A DNA stretch of 64,000 bases from Paenibacillus glycinis (GCF_009909185.1 NZ_JAAAMV010000009.1:186001-250000), one strand, 5' to 3'. Positions 16,736-24,642 are shown, counted from the first letter of the stretch. The notes: generated by a model from the letters alone, not told the origin. Made by a program: numbers and translations.

Positions 16736-17608
16736 ATGAAAGATATTCGCGCATGGCATGTCAACGGCTTCTTCGCCTTGCTCGTATGCCTGGCTTCCTT
16801 GGCGGGAGGCATCGCCCTGCTGATTATCGGAGGCAATCGGGCGGAGCCTTCCGGCTGGCTGATCACGCTCGGCATCGTGCTCATTCTGCTGTTCTTCGTG
16901 GCCATCACGTCGATGACGATCGTTCAGCCGAACCAGGCGAAGGTCATTACGTTCTTCGGCCGCTACATCGGCACGGTCGCCAAGGCGGGACTATGGATGG
17001 TACTACCCTTCACCTCCAAGAAGAAGGTCTCGCTGAAGGTACGCAACTTCAACAGCAAGACGCTGAAGGTCAACGATCTGGAAGGCAACCCGATCGAGAT
17101 CGGAGCGGTCGTCGTCTTCAAGGTGACGGATTCGGCGAAGGCGGTGTTCGACGTCGACAATTACGAGCGGTTCGTGGAGATCACGAGCGAAACGTCGATA
17201 CGTCATACCGCGGCGAAATACGCGTACGACACGTTTACCGACGAGCCGGGTTTATCCCTTAGGGGGAATGCCGACGAAGTGGCCGCCGAGCTGTCGGCCG
17301 AGCTGCAGCAACGGCTGCTGGTCGCCGGGGTGGAAGTGGTCGAGACGCGCTTGACCCATCTCGCGTACGCGCCCGAGATCGCCAGCGCCATGCTGCAGCG
17401 CCAGCAGGCGATCGCCATCATCGCCGCGCGTGGGAAAATCGTCGAAGGCGCCGTCTACATGGTCGACGCCGCGCTGCGCCAACTCATCGATAACGGGATC
17501 GAACTGGATGCGGAGCGGCGCGCCGCCATGATCAACAATCTGATGGTCGCGGTCGTATCCGACCGGGCGGTAACCCCGGTCATCAATACGGGCACGCTGT
17601 ACGGCTAA
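16736..17608 (+). CDS. SPFH/band-7 domain membrane protein
   Basis: 290 residues. Two hydrophobic segments in the first 65 residues (LLVCLASLAGGIALLIIGG and LITLGIVLILLFFVAIT), then a band-7/SPFH domain starting IVQPNQAKVITFFGRYIGTV and continuing through KVNDLEGNPIEIGAVVVFKV, a domain shared with stomatins and flotillins that scaffolds membrane microdomains. The C-terminus has the helical ALRQLIDNGIELDAERRA segment. ATG at 16736 is preferred to the GTG at 16724 since GAGGTG at 16721-16726 then serves as ribosome site. A ribbon-helix-helix gene follows after 13 bases, a pairing I recall from other bacteria. Confidence 0.9.
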   Translation: MKDIRAWHVNGFFALLVCLASLAGGIALLIIGGNRAEPSGWLITLGIVLILLFFVAITSMTIVQPNQAKVITFFGRYIGTVAKAGLWMVLPFTSKKKVSLKVRNFNSKTLKVNDLEGNPIEIGAVVVFKVTDSAKAVFDVDNYERFVEITSETSIRHTAAKYAYDTFTDEPGLSLRGNADEVAAELSAELQQRLLVAGVEVVETRLTHLAYAPEIASAMLQRQQAIAIIAARGKIVEGAVYMVDAALRQLIDNGIELDAERRAAMINNLMVAVVSDRAVTPVINTGTLYG

Positions 17609-17621
17609 GGATGGCTCGCAA

Positions 17622-17819
17622 ATGCCATCCAAGGATAAGAAGGCTTTCCCGCTGCGACTTGATCCCGACGTGCACCGGGCTTTAGAGAAATGGGCCGCGG
17701 ACGAATTCCGAAGCGTCAACGCCCATATCGAGTTTCTGCTTCGCGAGGCGCTTCGCAAGGCCGGCCGATTGAAGCCGGACAGGCCGCCCGCGGCCGGCGA
17801 AGCGGAAGAACGCGAATAG
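17622..17819 (+). CDS. Arc-type ribbon-helix-helix small protein
   Basis: 65 residues: FPLRLDPDVHRALEKWAADE (beta strand plus helix 1) and FRSVNAHIEFLLREALRKAG (helix 2) give a complete Arc/MetJ-type ribbon-helix-helix fold, ending in an acidic Pro/Glu tail. It should bind DNA as a dimer, or act as an antitoxin-like partner. The gene is 13 bases behind the SPFH gene and shares its transcript; no toxin gene is nearby. It may autoregulate the pair (inference). Confidence 0.8.
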   Translation: MPSKDKKAFPLRLDPDVHRALEKWAADEFRSVNAHIEFLLREALRKAGRLKPDRPPAAGEAEERE

Positions 17820-17850
17820 CCTTGACGGCGAACGACCGTCAAGGCTTTTT
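17818..17850. terminator. rho-independent terminator
   Basis: AGCCTTGACGG / CCGTCAAGGCT stem, seven-base loop, T-run on the plus strand. It overlaps the stop codon of the ribbon-helix-helix gene and separates it from the converging MerR gene. Confidence 0.88.
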
Positions 17851-17873
17851 CGTTTCTCGGGACTCGCGTGTTC

Positions 17874-18287
17874 CTAGTCGGATGTGCCGGCATGCCAGTT
17901 CTTCAGCATTTCTTGCGCCTTTTGCGGATCTTCGATGAGCAGCATCCGATACTCCAGCATCTTGTTCAACGTGTCCAGCATGTGATCGTATTCTTTCTTC
18001 TTGTTTTCGATCTCCGTCTTCTTGCCGCGGATCCAATCGATGATCTGCAGGTTCGTATGCGCATTGGCGTCGTGATCCCGCAGCGCTTCCTTCAACTCAG
18101 CCAGCGAACAGCCGATGGACTGGAACTTCTTGATCAGCTTCAGCCGTTCGACAGCCTCGCCGGAATAATTGCGGTAATTGTTGCTTTCTCGCCGGACATG
18201 CCGCTCGTCCAGCAAGCCTTCCTTTTCGTAATAGCGGATCGCATGGATCGTCAATCCCATCTTGTCCGCCAGTTCCTGAATCTTCAT
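17874..18287 (-). CDS. MerR-family transcriptional regulator
   Basis: 137 residues. N-terminal winged helix-turn-helix MKIQELADKMGLTIHAIRYY EKEGLL pattern (residues 1-26) with R18 and Y19 typical of MerR proteins, the YRNYS second wing, then a long dimerisation coiled coil (about 80-115). The C-terminus is short and Cys-free, so metal sensing is unlikely; it resembles MerR regulators of aldehyde or electrophile stress. It is divergent from the SDR gene at 18382, whose promoter has the 19-bp spacer MerR proteins act on. Confidence 0.92.
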   Translation of the reverse strand: MKIQELADKMGLTIHAIRYYEKEGLLDERHVRRESNNYRNYSGEAVERLKLIKKFQSIGCSLAELKEALRDHDANAHTNLQIIDWIRGKKTEIENKKKEYDHMLDTLNKMLEYRMLLIEDPQKAQEMLKNWHAGTSD

Positions 18288-18309
18288 CGCAGTTTCTCCT
18301 TTGGACCGC

Positions 18310-18340
18310 TTGCCCTAGAGTTCACTTCATAGTTTATGCT
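18310..18340 (+). promoter_or_regulatory. MerR-type promoter with 19-bp spacer
   Basis: TTGCCC at 18310-18315 and TATGCT at 18335-18340 are separated by exactly 19 bases, longer than the normal 17. MerR-family activators bind the imperfect dyad between such elements and untwist the DNA. The spacer holds CTAG..CATAG-type weak symmetry. It drives the SDR gene at 18382. Confidence 0.65.
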
Positions 18341-18381
18341 TAAGATGTTCAAGCAGTCAACACATGAAGGAGGAAGTCAAG

Positions 18382-19248
18382 ATGCATGTTTTTGTTACTG
18401 GCGCAACAGGGTACATCGGTTCCGCGGTCGTACGGGAACTGATCGGAGCGGGATATTCCGTGACGGGTCTTTGCCGATCCGAGGAGAAGGCCGCGGGATT
18501 GCGGGAGGCGGGAGCCGAGCCGGCGTACGGCACCCTGGACGATCTCGATACGCTGCGCAGGGCCGCCGCGGCTGCGGACGGCGTGATTCATCTGGCGTTC
18601 ACCAACGATTTTTCCGACTTTGAAGGGGCGCTGGCTCTGGATTTGCAAGCCGTTGAAGCCATGGGGGCGGCGCTCGAAGGCTCGGGAAAGCCGTTCATCA
18701 CCACGGCTCATGCCAATGGACATGCCGTGGACCGGGCAGTGCTCGCATGGGCAGAGCGGGGAACGCGCTCGTCCATCGTCTCGCTCGCGCCGTCCGTGCA
18801 CGGCGAAGGCGATAAGGGCTTCGTGCCGATGATGATCGATATCGCCCGGGAGAAAGGCTTCGCCGCCTACGTCGGCGACGGATCGAACCGCTGGCCGGCG
18901 ATTCACCGCCTGGATGCGGCGGTGCTGTACCGTCTGGCGCTGGAATCCGCTCCGACAGGCTCGCGGCTGCTTGGCGCCGGCGATGAAGGCATTCCGCTCC
19001 GCGAGATCGCCGCGGTTATCGGGCAGCACTTGAACGTGCCGGCGCTCAGCATTAGCCCTGAAGAAGCTGCCGCGCATTTCGGCTTTCTTGGTCCTATCGC
19101 GGCTTTGGACATTACCAGCTTGTACGATACCGCGCAAGCGAGTCTGGCGACGCGGGAGCTTCTGGGCTGGAAAGCGATCCATCCCGGGCTGATTGCCGAT
19201 CTCGAAGCCGGGCATTATTTTGCATCGAACAGGAGCATCTTCCGATAG
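18382..19248 (+). CDS. extended SDR / NAD-dependent epimerase-like protein
   Basis: 288 residues; AAGGAGG at 18367-18373 fixes the start at 18382. Rossmann motif TGATGYIG at residues 6-13, then GVIHLAFTNDF at the NAD-binding site and a substrate domain containing HRLDAAVLYRLALE. The catalytic Tyr-x-x-x-Lys of classical enzymes is not evident in the usual place, and the protein resembles atypical SDRs that reduce or bind small carbonyl compounds. It is controlled by the divergent MerR regulator. Exact substrate unknown. Confidence 0.85.
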   Translation: MHVFVTGATGYIGSAVVRELIGAGYSVTGLCRSEEKAAGLREAGAEPAYGTLDDLDTLRRAAAAADGVIHLAFTNDFSDFEGALALDLQAVEAMGAALEGSGKPFITTAHANGHAVDRAVLAWAERGTRSSIVSLAPSVHGEGDKGFVPMMIDIAREKGFAAYVGDGSNRWPAIHRLDAAVLYRLALESAPTGSRLLGAGDEGIPLREIAAVIGQHLNVPALSISPEEAAAHFGFLGPIAALDITSLYDTAQASLATRELLGWKAIHPGLIADLEAGHYFASNRSIFR

Positions 19249-19280
19249 TCAATCAAGGCGTCAAGAGTAGCAATCATGCG

Positions 19281-19304
19281 AGGCCGCGAATATCGCGGCC
19301 TTTT
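19281..19304 (+). terminator. rho-independent terminator
   Basis: AGGCCGCGA / TCGCGGCCT stem with a three-base loop and TTT, 33 bases after the SDR stop. Confidence 0.85.
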
Positions 19305-19354
19305 CGCGTGATGGAATATAGTTTCGATATAGGGATTGTGGAGAGTGGTGCGAA

Positions 19355-19389
19355 TGATTCATGACATGAATTATTCACGTCATGAATCA
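19355..19389. repeat. perfect 11-bp inverted repeat between convergent genes
   Basis: TGATTCATGAC (19355-19365) and GTCATGAATCA (19379-19389) flank 13 bases that contain further ATGAA/TTCA copies. There is no T-run, and the flanking genes converge, so it is neither an ordinary terminator nor an obvious promoter operator. Confidence 0.55.
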
Positions 19390-19439
19390 CTGTCGTCTCT
19401 CGATACCGCCATGTTTACAGTTGCGTCTTTTCAATTCGC

Positions 19440-19883
19440 TTAAGACTTTGTTTTTGTCCGTTCGGCCAACGCGGTAATCGACTCGATGTCTGGATCCGTT
19501 AGATGATCGAGGAAATGTTTGCGTATGGCCTTCGCGACGACGGGCCGGGCATCGTCCAACGACGATTGGCCGGCGGGAGTAATGAGGACCTGGACGCCGC
19601 GGTCCGTGTCTAACGGTTTCCTCGCCACGAGTCCGCGTTTTTCCATCCGCGTCAAATGGTGCGACAACCGACTCTTATCCCAGTCCATCGAATCGGCCAG
19701 CTCCTGTTGGCGAAGGCTGCCGTTCCCCAGAAGGCTTAGCCGATCCAATACGCCATAGTCACCCTCGGACAATCCCGTATGCTCGGACATCTCTTTGATA
19801 ATGCGGCCGAAGATGCTCTGGAACGAGCCTTTCCAGGTATGCCAGAGTTGCATTTCTTTTTCGTTCAGTTCGTTGATATCCAT
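19440..19883 (-). CDS. MarR-family repressor
   Basis: 147 residues from the ATG at 19883. Winged helix core: EGDYGVLDRLSLLGNGSLRQ, ELADSMDWDKSRLSHHLTRM and the wing KRGLVARKPLDTDRGVQVLI, all standard MarR elements. It is divergent from an SDR gene, with two matching inverted repeats in the shared promoter region (19902-19954), so it probably represses both genes until it binds a small ligand. There is no ribosome site before ATG 19883 and a -10 TATACT lies 7-12 bases upstream, suggesting a leaderless message; an in-frame ATG at 19922 would place the first operator inside the gene and also lacks a ribosome site. Confidence 0.88.
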   Translation of the reverse strand: MDINELNEKEMQLWHTWKGSFQSIFGRIIKEMSEHTGLSEGDYGVLDRLSLLGNGSLRQQELADSMDWDKSRLSHHLTRMEKRGLVARKPLDTDRGVQVLITPAGQSSLDDARPVVAKAIRKHFLDHLTDPDIESITALAERTKTKS

Positions 19884-19901
19884 GAAGGCAGTATAGCATG
19901 A

Positions 19902-19954
19902 TTGACACGTCAACCTCAACATGCTAGAGTAGACACAGGTTGATACGTCAACCT
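19902..19954. promoter_or_regulatory. divergent promoters with paired MarR operators
   Basis: Two related dyads: TTGACACGTCAA at 19902-19913 and AGGTTGATACGTCAACCT at 19937-19954, sharing TTGA-NACG-TCAA. On the plus strand TTGACA (19902-19907), a 17-base spacer and TAGAGT (19925-19930) make a promoter whose -35 lies in operator 1 and whose start is next to operator 2. On the minus strand TTGAGG (19919-19914), 18 bases and TATACT (19895-19890) drive the MarR gene. Both promoters would be blocked by the repressor. Confidence 0.72.
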
Positions 19955-19997
19955 AAATTGTAAAGCTGCAAGCTGATTGCAAGAAAGAAGGGATGCA

Positions 19998-20102
19998 ATG
20001 CAGGAAGAACCCGTCGCATTTATCACTGGTGCCCAAGAAGGAATCGGACTTATGCTCATCACTTCATACAACGAAAGGAACATGATAGATGGAAATTCAT
20101 GA
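19998..20102 (+). pseudogene. N-terminal stub of a second SDR gene
   Basis: A 34-codon frame starts at an ATG behind AGAAAGAAGGG and encodes MQEEPVAFITGAQEGIGL, the first strand and glycine-rich NAD(P)-binding loop of a classical SDR, then loses similarity (LMLITSYNERN) and stops inside the start of the intact SDR gene. This looks like the remnant of a deletion between two tandem SDR genes. It may now act only as a leader peptide coupling translation to the gene at 20089. Confidence 0.65.
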
Positions 20103-20796
20103 CAAGGTCGTTCTTATTACAGGCGCGTCCGCGGGAATCGGCTCGGCCACGGCACGCCGCTTTGCAACCGCCGGCGCCAAATTAGCATTGGCGGCTCGAT
20201 CTGCAGATAGACTGCATCGCCTAGCCGAAGAATTGAAAGCTCAAGGAAGTGACGTTATAGCGCTGCCCGCCGACGTGAGCGATCCGAAGCAAGTTCAACG
20301 CCTCATTGAGGAGACGGTCCGGCACTTTGGCCGCCTCGATGTAGTCGTCAATAACGCCGGACAAGCCGCGGTCGGCGCGATTGCCGATATCAATCCCGAA
20401 GACTTGCGTAACATATTTGACCTCAACGTGATTGGACCTTTAACCGCGATGCAGGCTGCGATCCCAATCATGCGGGAACAAGGGGGAGGACTGATCATCA
20501 ATGTAAGCTCGGTGGTCGCCAAGATGAACATTCCCGGAATCGGAGCCTATGCAGCCACCAAATCCGCTCTGAATATGCTTTCCGATACGGCACGAGCTGA
20601 ATTGGCCTCGGAGCATATCCGGGTGATTTCCGTCTATCCGCGCGCCACCGCGACGGAATTTGGCAAAAACGCGCTGGGCACGATCCAGTCGCCGCCGCAA
20701 GGTTCTTCCAATCCGTCCGACACGCCCGAATTCGTGGCGGATAACATCCTGGCAGCCGCTCTACATGAGCCGGATGAGCAATACATGGCTGAATAA
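20089..20796 (+). CDS. classical short-chain dehydrogenase/reductase
   Basis: 235 residues. Cofactor loop TGASAGIG at 11-18, NNAG at about 89-92, active-site Ser in INVSSVVAKM and Tyr-x-x-x-Lys in GAYAATKSALN are all present, so it should be an active NAD(P)-dependent oxidoreductase. The arginine after the first strand (AARSADR) favours NADPH. Start ATG follows GAAAGGAACATGATAG at modest spacing. Located downstream of the MarR-controlled promoter and overlapping the SDR stub. Substrate unknown. Confidence 0.93.
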   Translation: MEIHDKVVLITGASAGIGSATARRFATAGAKLALAARSADRLHRLAEELKAQGSDVIALPADVSDPKQVQRLIEETVRHFGRLDVVVNNAGQAAVGAIADINPEDLRNIFDLNVIGPLTAMQAAIPIMREQGGGLIINVSSVVAKMNIPGIGAYAATKSALNMLSDTARAELASEHIRVISVYPRATATEFGKNALGTIQSPPQGSSNPSDTPEFVADNILAAALHEPDEQYMAE

Positions 20797-20842
20797 TCGA
20801 CGATCCCCGCGTTCAAAAAAACGCAGGTTCCGCTTCAACCCG

Positions 20843-20870
20843 AACTGCCGGTCATAGCCGGCAGTTTTTT
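20843..20870 (+). terminator. rho-independent terminator
   Basis: AACTGCCGG / CCGGCAGTT stem, six-base loop, T-run, 47 bases after the SDR stop. Confidence 0.88.
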
Positions 20871-21091
20871 CGTATCTCTATCTTAATAAAGGTACGCCGG
20901 AACTCTTCATTTTGCGAATCGCACATTTGAATTGGAGGGAAAGTTATGCGGGTTGCAGAGGGGATCGACATGTAGGAGCTGCACTGAGGGCTATGACGTT
21001 CTGCCCGACCGTTGTATTCGATCACGAGCAGTCCGCATGTCAATATTAGCCAAGCTGTTTTGTTTTTGTGGAAGAAACGGAGGGGCGCCGA

Positions 21092-21691
21092 TTGGTCGAT
21101 AAAAAGAAACACTCGCAAGAGATTAGCAAGCTTATTTTGCAAGCCGCGCGGTCCCTGTTCGCCGAACACGGCGTCGAGGAAGTCAGCATGCATCAAATCG
21201 CCAAATCGGTTCAAATCGGACAAGGCACCTTGTATCGCCGTTATGCGAATAAATCGGACTTATGCTTGGAATTGATGATGGAGACATTCGACGGCTTGGT
21301 AGAGGAGATCAACGGGCTGCTCGAATCGATGAAGGACCTGCCCGTAAAGGACAGACTCGTTTCCGTCGTACGGCGCGTGCTTGCATTCTACCATGAGCAA
21401 TTAATCTGGCTGAACGTGATCAAGAACTGCAAGCCGAGCAAGCAGGATGATATGTACTTCTTCGATAATCCGTGTTATATCAAGCTAAACAAGATTTATC
21501 GTTCTCTGCTGGAGGAAGCGCAAAGCAAGAAGGAGACGATTCCGTTGACGCCTGCTTTCACCGCGCATCTGCTTCTCAGCGCAATACTACCAGAACCCCT
21601 CATTTACAATTCCAAGGTGCTTGGCTATTCGATCGACCAGATTGCCGATCAATATTGCGGCACCTTCATAGACCCGCTGTTCAAGCCATAG
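21092..21691 (+). CDS. TetR-family regulator
   Basis: 199 residues from a TTG at 21092, chosen because GGAGGGG at 21079-21085 is correctly placed; a GTG at 21068 would add eight residues. Helix-turn-helix: ILQAARSLFAEHGVEEVSMH then IAKSVQIGQGTLYRRYANKS, followed by a ligand domain of normal length. There is no divergent partner gene, so its targets are elsewhere or it regulates itself. Transcribed alone, followed by two hairpins. Confidence 0.9.
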   Translation: MVDKKKHSQEISKLILQAARSLFAEHGVEEVSMHQIAKSVQIGQGTLYRRYANKSDLCLELMMETFDGLVEEINGLLESMKDLPVKDRLVSVVRRVLAFYHEQLIWLNVIKNCKPSKQDDMYFFDNPCYIKLNKIYRSLLEEAQSKKETIPLTPAFTAHLLLSAILPEPLIYNSKVLGYSIDQIADQYCGTFIDPLFKP

Positions 21692-21726
21692 AAAATCCCG
21701 CAGCCCGGCAGGCTGGCGGGATTTTT
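21692..21726 (+). terminator. rho-independent terminator
   Basis: AAAATCCCGC .. GCGGGATTTT stem with an inner AGCC/GGCT extension and T-run, starting at the TetR stop codon. Confidence 0.88.
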
Positions 21727-21823
21727 CGTTTCTACGGGATGTTGACGACACCCTCGGCAGTTACGCAACTTTCCATTCGAACCAGGACGGAGTAAAGGGA
21801 ATCACTGGATGGCGGTGGAACGG

Positions 21824-21857
21824 CCAGTCGTCGGAAATCTACCGGCGACTGGTTTTT
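21824..21857 (+). terminator. second hairpin with T-run, no gene of its own
   Basis: CCAGTCGTCGG / CCGGCGACTGG (one wobble) with a seven-base loop and TTTTT. It sits in the 320-base gap 21692-22015, which otherwise has no gene; the 97 bases between the two terminators are not coding. It could be a backup terminator or end a short untranslated RNA. Confidence 0.7.
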
Positions 21858-22015
21858 CGTTTCGATTGATGCAGCTCGTTTTCTGAGAGCCGTCAGATCG
21901 TCTCGTTGCGATAGACGCAGGTTGAAACAACGCCTATGGGGAAGGAATCGAAGAATGGGGGAGTGGTACCGAAGATTGCTTGAACGTTAAGATCGGGCGG
22001 GAGGCTTTTATGGAT

Positions 22016-22468
22016 TCATCCTTGTAATTTTTGCGATCCAAACCCTATTTTTTTCAATAAAGCGATGAGCTGCTCTTTCTCTTCGTTGTCCAAAAAGGAA
22101 AAATGCTGCGAGATCGTTTCCACGTGTTTTGGAAAAATATCGTCGAACAGAGCAACTCCTTGCGCGGTCAGTACGGCATCATTCGCCCTGCCGTCTTGGG
22201 GGTTCGGCTGGCGATCGACGAGTCCTTGCTTGACTAATTTGTTCACGACGAAGGTGATGCTTCCGCTCGGAATGGAAAATTTTTCGCTGATTTTTTGAAG
22301 GGGAAGAGGACCCTTGCTATAAAGAAATTCCAAGATCCGAAAGGTTTCCGGACTCAGATTGTGCTTCGCGACATCTTTCTCGAGGTTGTTATGCACGGCT
22401 TGGAAAGCATTCGCGAATACGCGCAACAATCGCAAATCCAGTTTATTTTGTTCCTCTTTGAAATTCAT
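22016..22468 (-). CDS. MarR-family regulator
   Basis: 150 residues; start at 22468 behind AGGAAGGGGTG. MarR fold: LSPETFRILEFLYSKGPLPL, ISEKFSIPSGSITFVVNKLV and the wing VDRQPNPQDGRANDAVLT. No conserved redox Cys is present. It is divergent from the FMN reductase gene at 22755; TTGATGGAGTGTCAA (22534-22548) in between is a TTGA-N7-TCAA dyad of the kind MarR proteins bind, next to the promoter at 22563. Confidence 0.9.
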   Translation of the reverse strand: MNFKEEQNKLDLRLLRVFANAFQAVHNNLEKDVAKHNLSPETFRILEFLYSKGPLPLQKISEKFSIPSGSITFVVNKLVKQGLVDRQPNPQDGRANDAVLTAQGVALFDDIFPKHVETISQHFSFLDNEEKEQLIALLKKIGFGSQKLQG

Positions 22469-22562
22469 GACATCACCCCTTCCTGAGCAGACTGAATGCG
22501 TTGCGTTCATGGCTATTTGTATACTAACAATAGGTTGATGGAGTGTCAATTTGGGAAGACGA

Positions 22563-22591
22563 TTGACAAGAAACTATTATAATTATATTAT
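22563..22591 (+). promoter_or_regulatory. promoter of the FMN reductase gene
   Basis: TTGACA at 22563-22568, 17-base AT-rich spacer, TATTAT at 22586-22591. The half-operator-like dyad lies just upstream. The leader to the start codon is about 155 bases and contains no gene. Confidence 0.6.
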
Positions 22592-22754
22592 ATTTATATC
22601 CTATTTATATTATTTATTAGGATTGATCTTTGGGAAAGGAGTGAATGGCACGTCTTTATTTAAACGGTTGTTAAGCAAACGTCCAAATAGTCAAGAAGCT
22701 TCGCAAGGAAACGCGCATGCACCGCTAAAATCGAACTCAAATGGAGGAAATCAC

Positions 22755-23309
22755 ATGTTGAACATTGGAATTATTCTAGGAAGTACCCGCCCGGGACGCA
22801 ACGGCGAAGCAGTAGCGCGTTGGGTGACCGACATTGCGAAGAAACGCAACGACGCGCATTACGAGCTTGTGGACCTTGCCGATTTCAATCTGCCGTTGTT
22901 GGACGAACCGATACCCGCGTCCATGGGTCAATACAGCAAGCCGCATACGATTGCTTGGTCGCAAAAAATCAATTCCTTCGACGGCTTCGTATTCGTTACG
23001 CCGGAGTACAATCATGCCACCTCCGGCGCATTAAAGAATGCCGTGGATTATCTATTTCATGAATGGAAGGATAAAGCGGCAGGCTTCGTCGGCTATGGCG
23101 GTTCCGGCGGCGCGCGCGCGATCGAAAATCTCAGGCTCATCGCCGGTGAACTCCACATGGCCGACGTACGCGCGCAAGTGGGCCTTTCGCTCATGACGGA
23201 TTTCGAGAACTTCAGCGTCTTCAAGCCGGCTGCCCATCACGAGGCGTCAGTCAATACGATGCTCGACCAAGTGATCGCTTGGAGCGGGGCACTGAAAGCA
23301 TTGCGTTAA
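22755..23309 (+). CDS. NADPH-dependent FMN reductase
   Basis: 184 residues, start behind GGAGGA. Flavodoxin-like fold with the FMN phosphate loop GSTRPGRNGEAVARW at residues 9-23, the FMN-ring motif PEYNHATSGALKNAVDYL and YGGSGGARA. Such enzymes (azoreductase, chromate or quinone reductases) transfer electrons from NADPH to FMN and electrophiles. The divergent MarR gene suggests induction by quinones or related toxic compounds. Confidence 0.93.
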   Translation: MLNIGIILGSTRPGRNGEAVARWVTDIAKKRNDAHYELVDLADFNLPLLDEPIPASMGQYSKPHTIAWSQKINSFDGFVFVTPEYNHATSGALKNAVDYLFHEWKDKAAGFVGYGGSGGARAIENLRLIAGELHMADVRAQVGLSLMTDFENFSVFKPAAHHEASVNTMLDQVIAWSGALKALR

Positions 23310-23447
23310 ATCGCTTTACCCGCTTATAAGGGGCGCGTTAATGTTATTCAGAGTGGAGAAAGCGGAGAGAGCGGCCGGCGTGCGGTTATACTTCAACGCC
23401 TTCGGCAGAAAACCGCATTTAGAAACCGGAACTAGAGGAGAACTACA

Positions 23448-23933
23448 ATGAACGCACAAAAATTAATCAATCAACTTGAAGTGATTCGCGAGATGACGAT
23501 TAAATCCATCCCTTCCATCACGGACGAGATGGCGGACGAGATGCCGGCAGGGTACAGAAACACCGTCCGTTGGCATCTTGGACACATCGCTGCATTTACC
23601 GATCTTTTTCTGAGCAATTTCGCTGGCTTGACTCCGTATCTGTCCGAAGCGCATATCTCCATGTTCAAATCCGGGTCCAAACCTGCCGATTGGGGTCAGA
23701 CGCAACCTCCGACTTTGGAGGAGCTGGCCACTTTGCTAAAAGGACAAATGGAGCATATCAAGTCGCAATTCGGCACCAAGAACCTCGAAGAAAAAGCAAA
23801 CAAGCCGTTAAGCTTGTTCGGCACGGAAATGGATTCGATCGGCGAGATTTTGAATTTCAGCTTTTATCATGAAGGGCAGCATCTCGGGCATATCAAATGC
23901 CGAACGAGTGCAAGCCCATTGAAACAAGCGTAA
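23448..23933 (+). CDS. DinB/YfiT-like four-helix metalloprotein
   Basis: 161 residues. DinB superfamily four-helix bundle with the three metal-binding histidine positions visible in WHLGHIAAF and FYHEGQHLGHIKC. Bacterial DinB relatives include thiol-dependent S-transferases, and with bacillithiol producers this group is often annotated as bacillithiol transferase; specificity cannot be read here. Start follows GAGGAGAACTACA. Terminated by a strong hairpin. Confidence 0.88.
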   Translation: MNAQKLINQLEVIREMTIKSIPSITDEMADEMPAGYRNTVRWHLGHIAAFTDLFLSNFAGLTPYLSEAHISMFKSGSKPADWGQTQPPTLEELATLLKGQMEHIKSQFGTKNLEEKANKPLSLFGTEMDSIGEILNFSFYHEGQHLGHIKCRTSASPLKQA

Positions 23934-23952
23934 ACAGAACTCGCAAGATCGC

Positions 23953-23981
23953 AAAGGCCGTCCCTTAGGGACGGCCTTTTT
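23953..23981 (+). terminator. rho-independent terminator
   Basis: AAAGGCCGTCCC / GGGACGGCCTTT stem, three-base loop, T-run. The rest of the gap to 24309 has no gene; it is AT-rich and should hold the HxlR promoter. Confidence 0.9.
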
Positions 23982-24309
23982 GTCGGCTTTGCTTTTGCAC
24001 ATAAAAAAAGCCCAACGGGCCACTTCGGTCGCGATGGAGAGGAGAAAATAAAAAAGGCGATATGTAGAATTACCATATCGCAAAGTGAATCGTGACACCT
24101 TTAATCATACAGCTAAAACAAAATATGTATACTCGCATTCTATTCGTCGAAATTATGTTGACAAAATACCCATAAGCAAAATAGTGCTAGTTACGAAACA
24201 AAAGAGCACATGGTCACTTAACGATTGACATGATCGCGGCGCGCTTATAAAGTGAAGATAAGTCAATTTCAGGAAATGCGCTTACCTCGAAGCAAGGAGA
24301 TGATGATCA

Positions 24310-24642
24310 ATGATTCATCAGCGCGAATGCCCGGTGGAGACGCTCATTCATGTATTAGGCGGCAAATGGAAGCCGATGATTTTATGGCATTTGATGGAAT
24401 CGAAGAAGCGGTACAACGACCTGGAGAAGCTGATCCCGGACGTATCGCAAAAGATGCTTTCGCAGCATCTCCGCGATTTGGAACAGGAAGGCATCGTCGA
24501 TAGAACGGTTTACGCCGCCATCCCGCCAAAGGTTGAATATTCGCTAAGCGAATACGGCAAAACGTTGATCCCCGTAGCGGAAGTCATGTGCGCTTGGGGA
24601 GAGAACCATAATAAGCGCAAATACGAAGAGTCCGCGTCCTGA
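24310..24642 (+). CDS. HxlR/DUF24-family regulator
   Basis: 110 residues. Standard HxlR layout: N-terminal Cys in CPVETLIHVLGGKWKP (the Cys used for redox sensing by relatives such as YodB and HypR), then MILWHLMESKKRYNDLEKLI, MLSQHLRDLEQEGIVDRTVY and the C-terminal wing VEYSLSEYGKTL. A second Cys occurs near the C-terminus (VMCAWG). It probably regulates the NAD(P)-binding gene 255 bases downstream, in front of which two perfect palindromes lie. Confidence 0.92.
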   Translation: MIHQRECPVETLIHVLGGKWKPMILWHLMESKKRYNDLEKLIPDVSQKMLSQHLRDLEQEGIVDRTVYAAIPPKVEYSLSEYGKTLIPVAEVMCAWGENHNKRKYEESAS

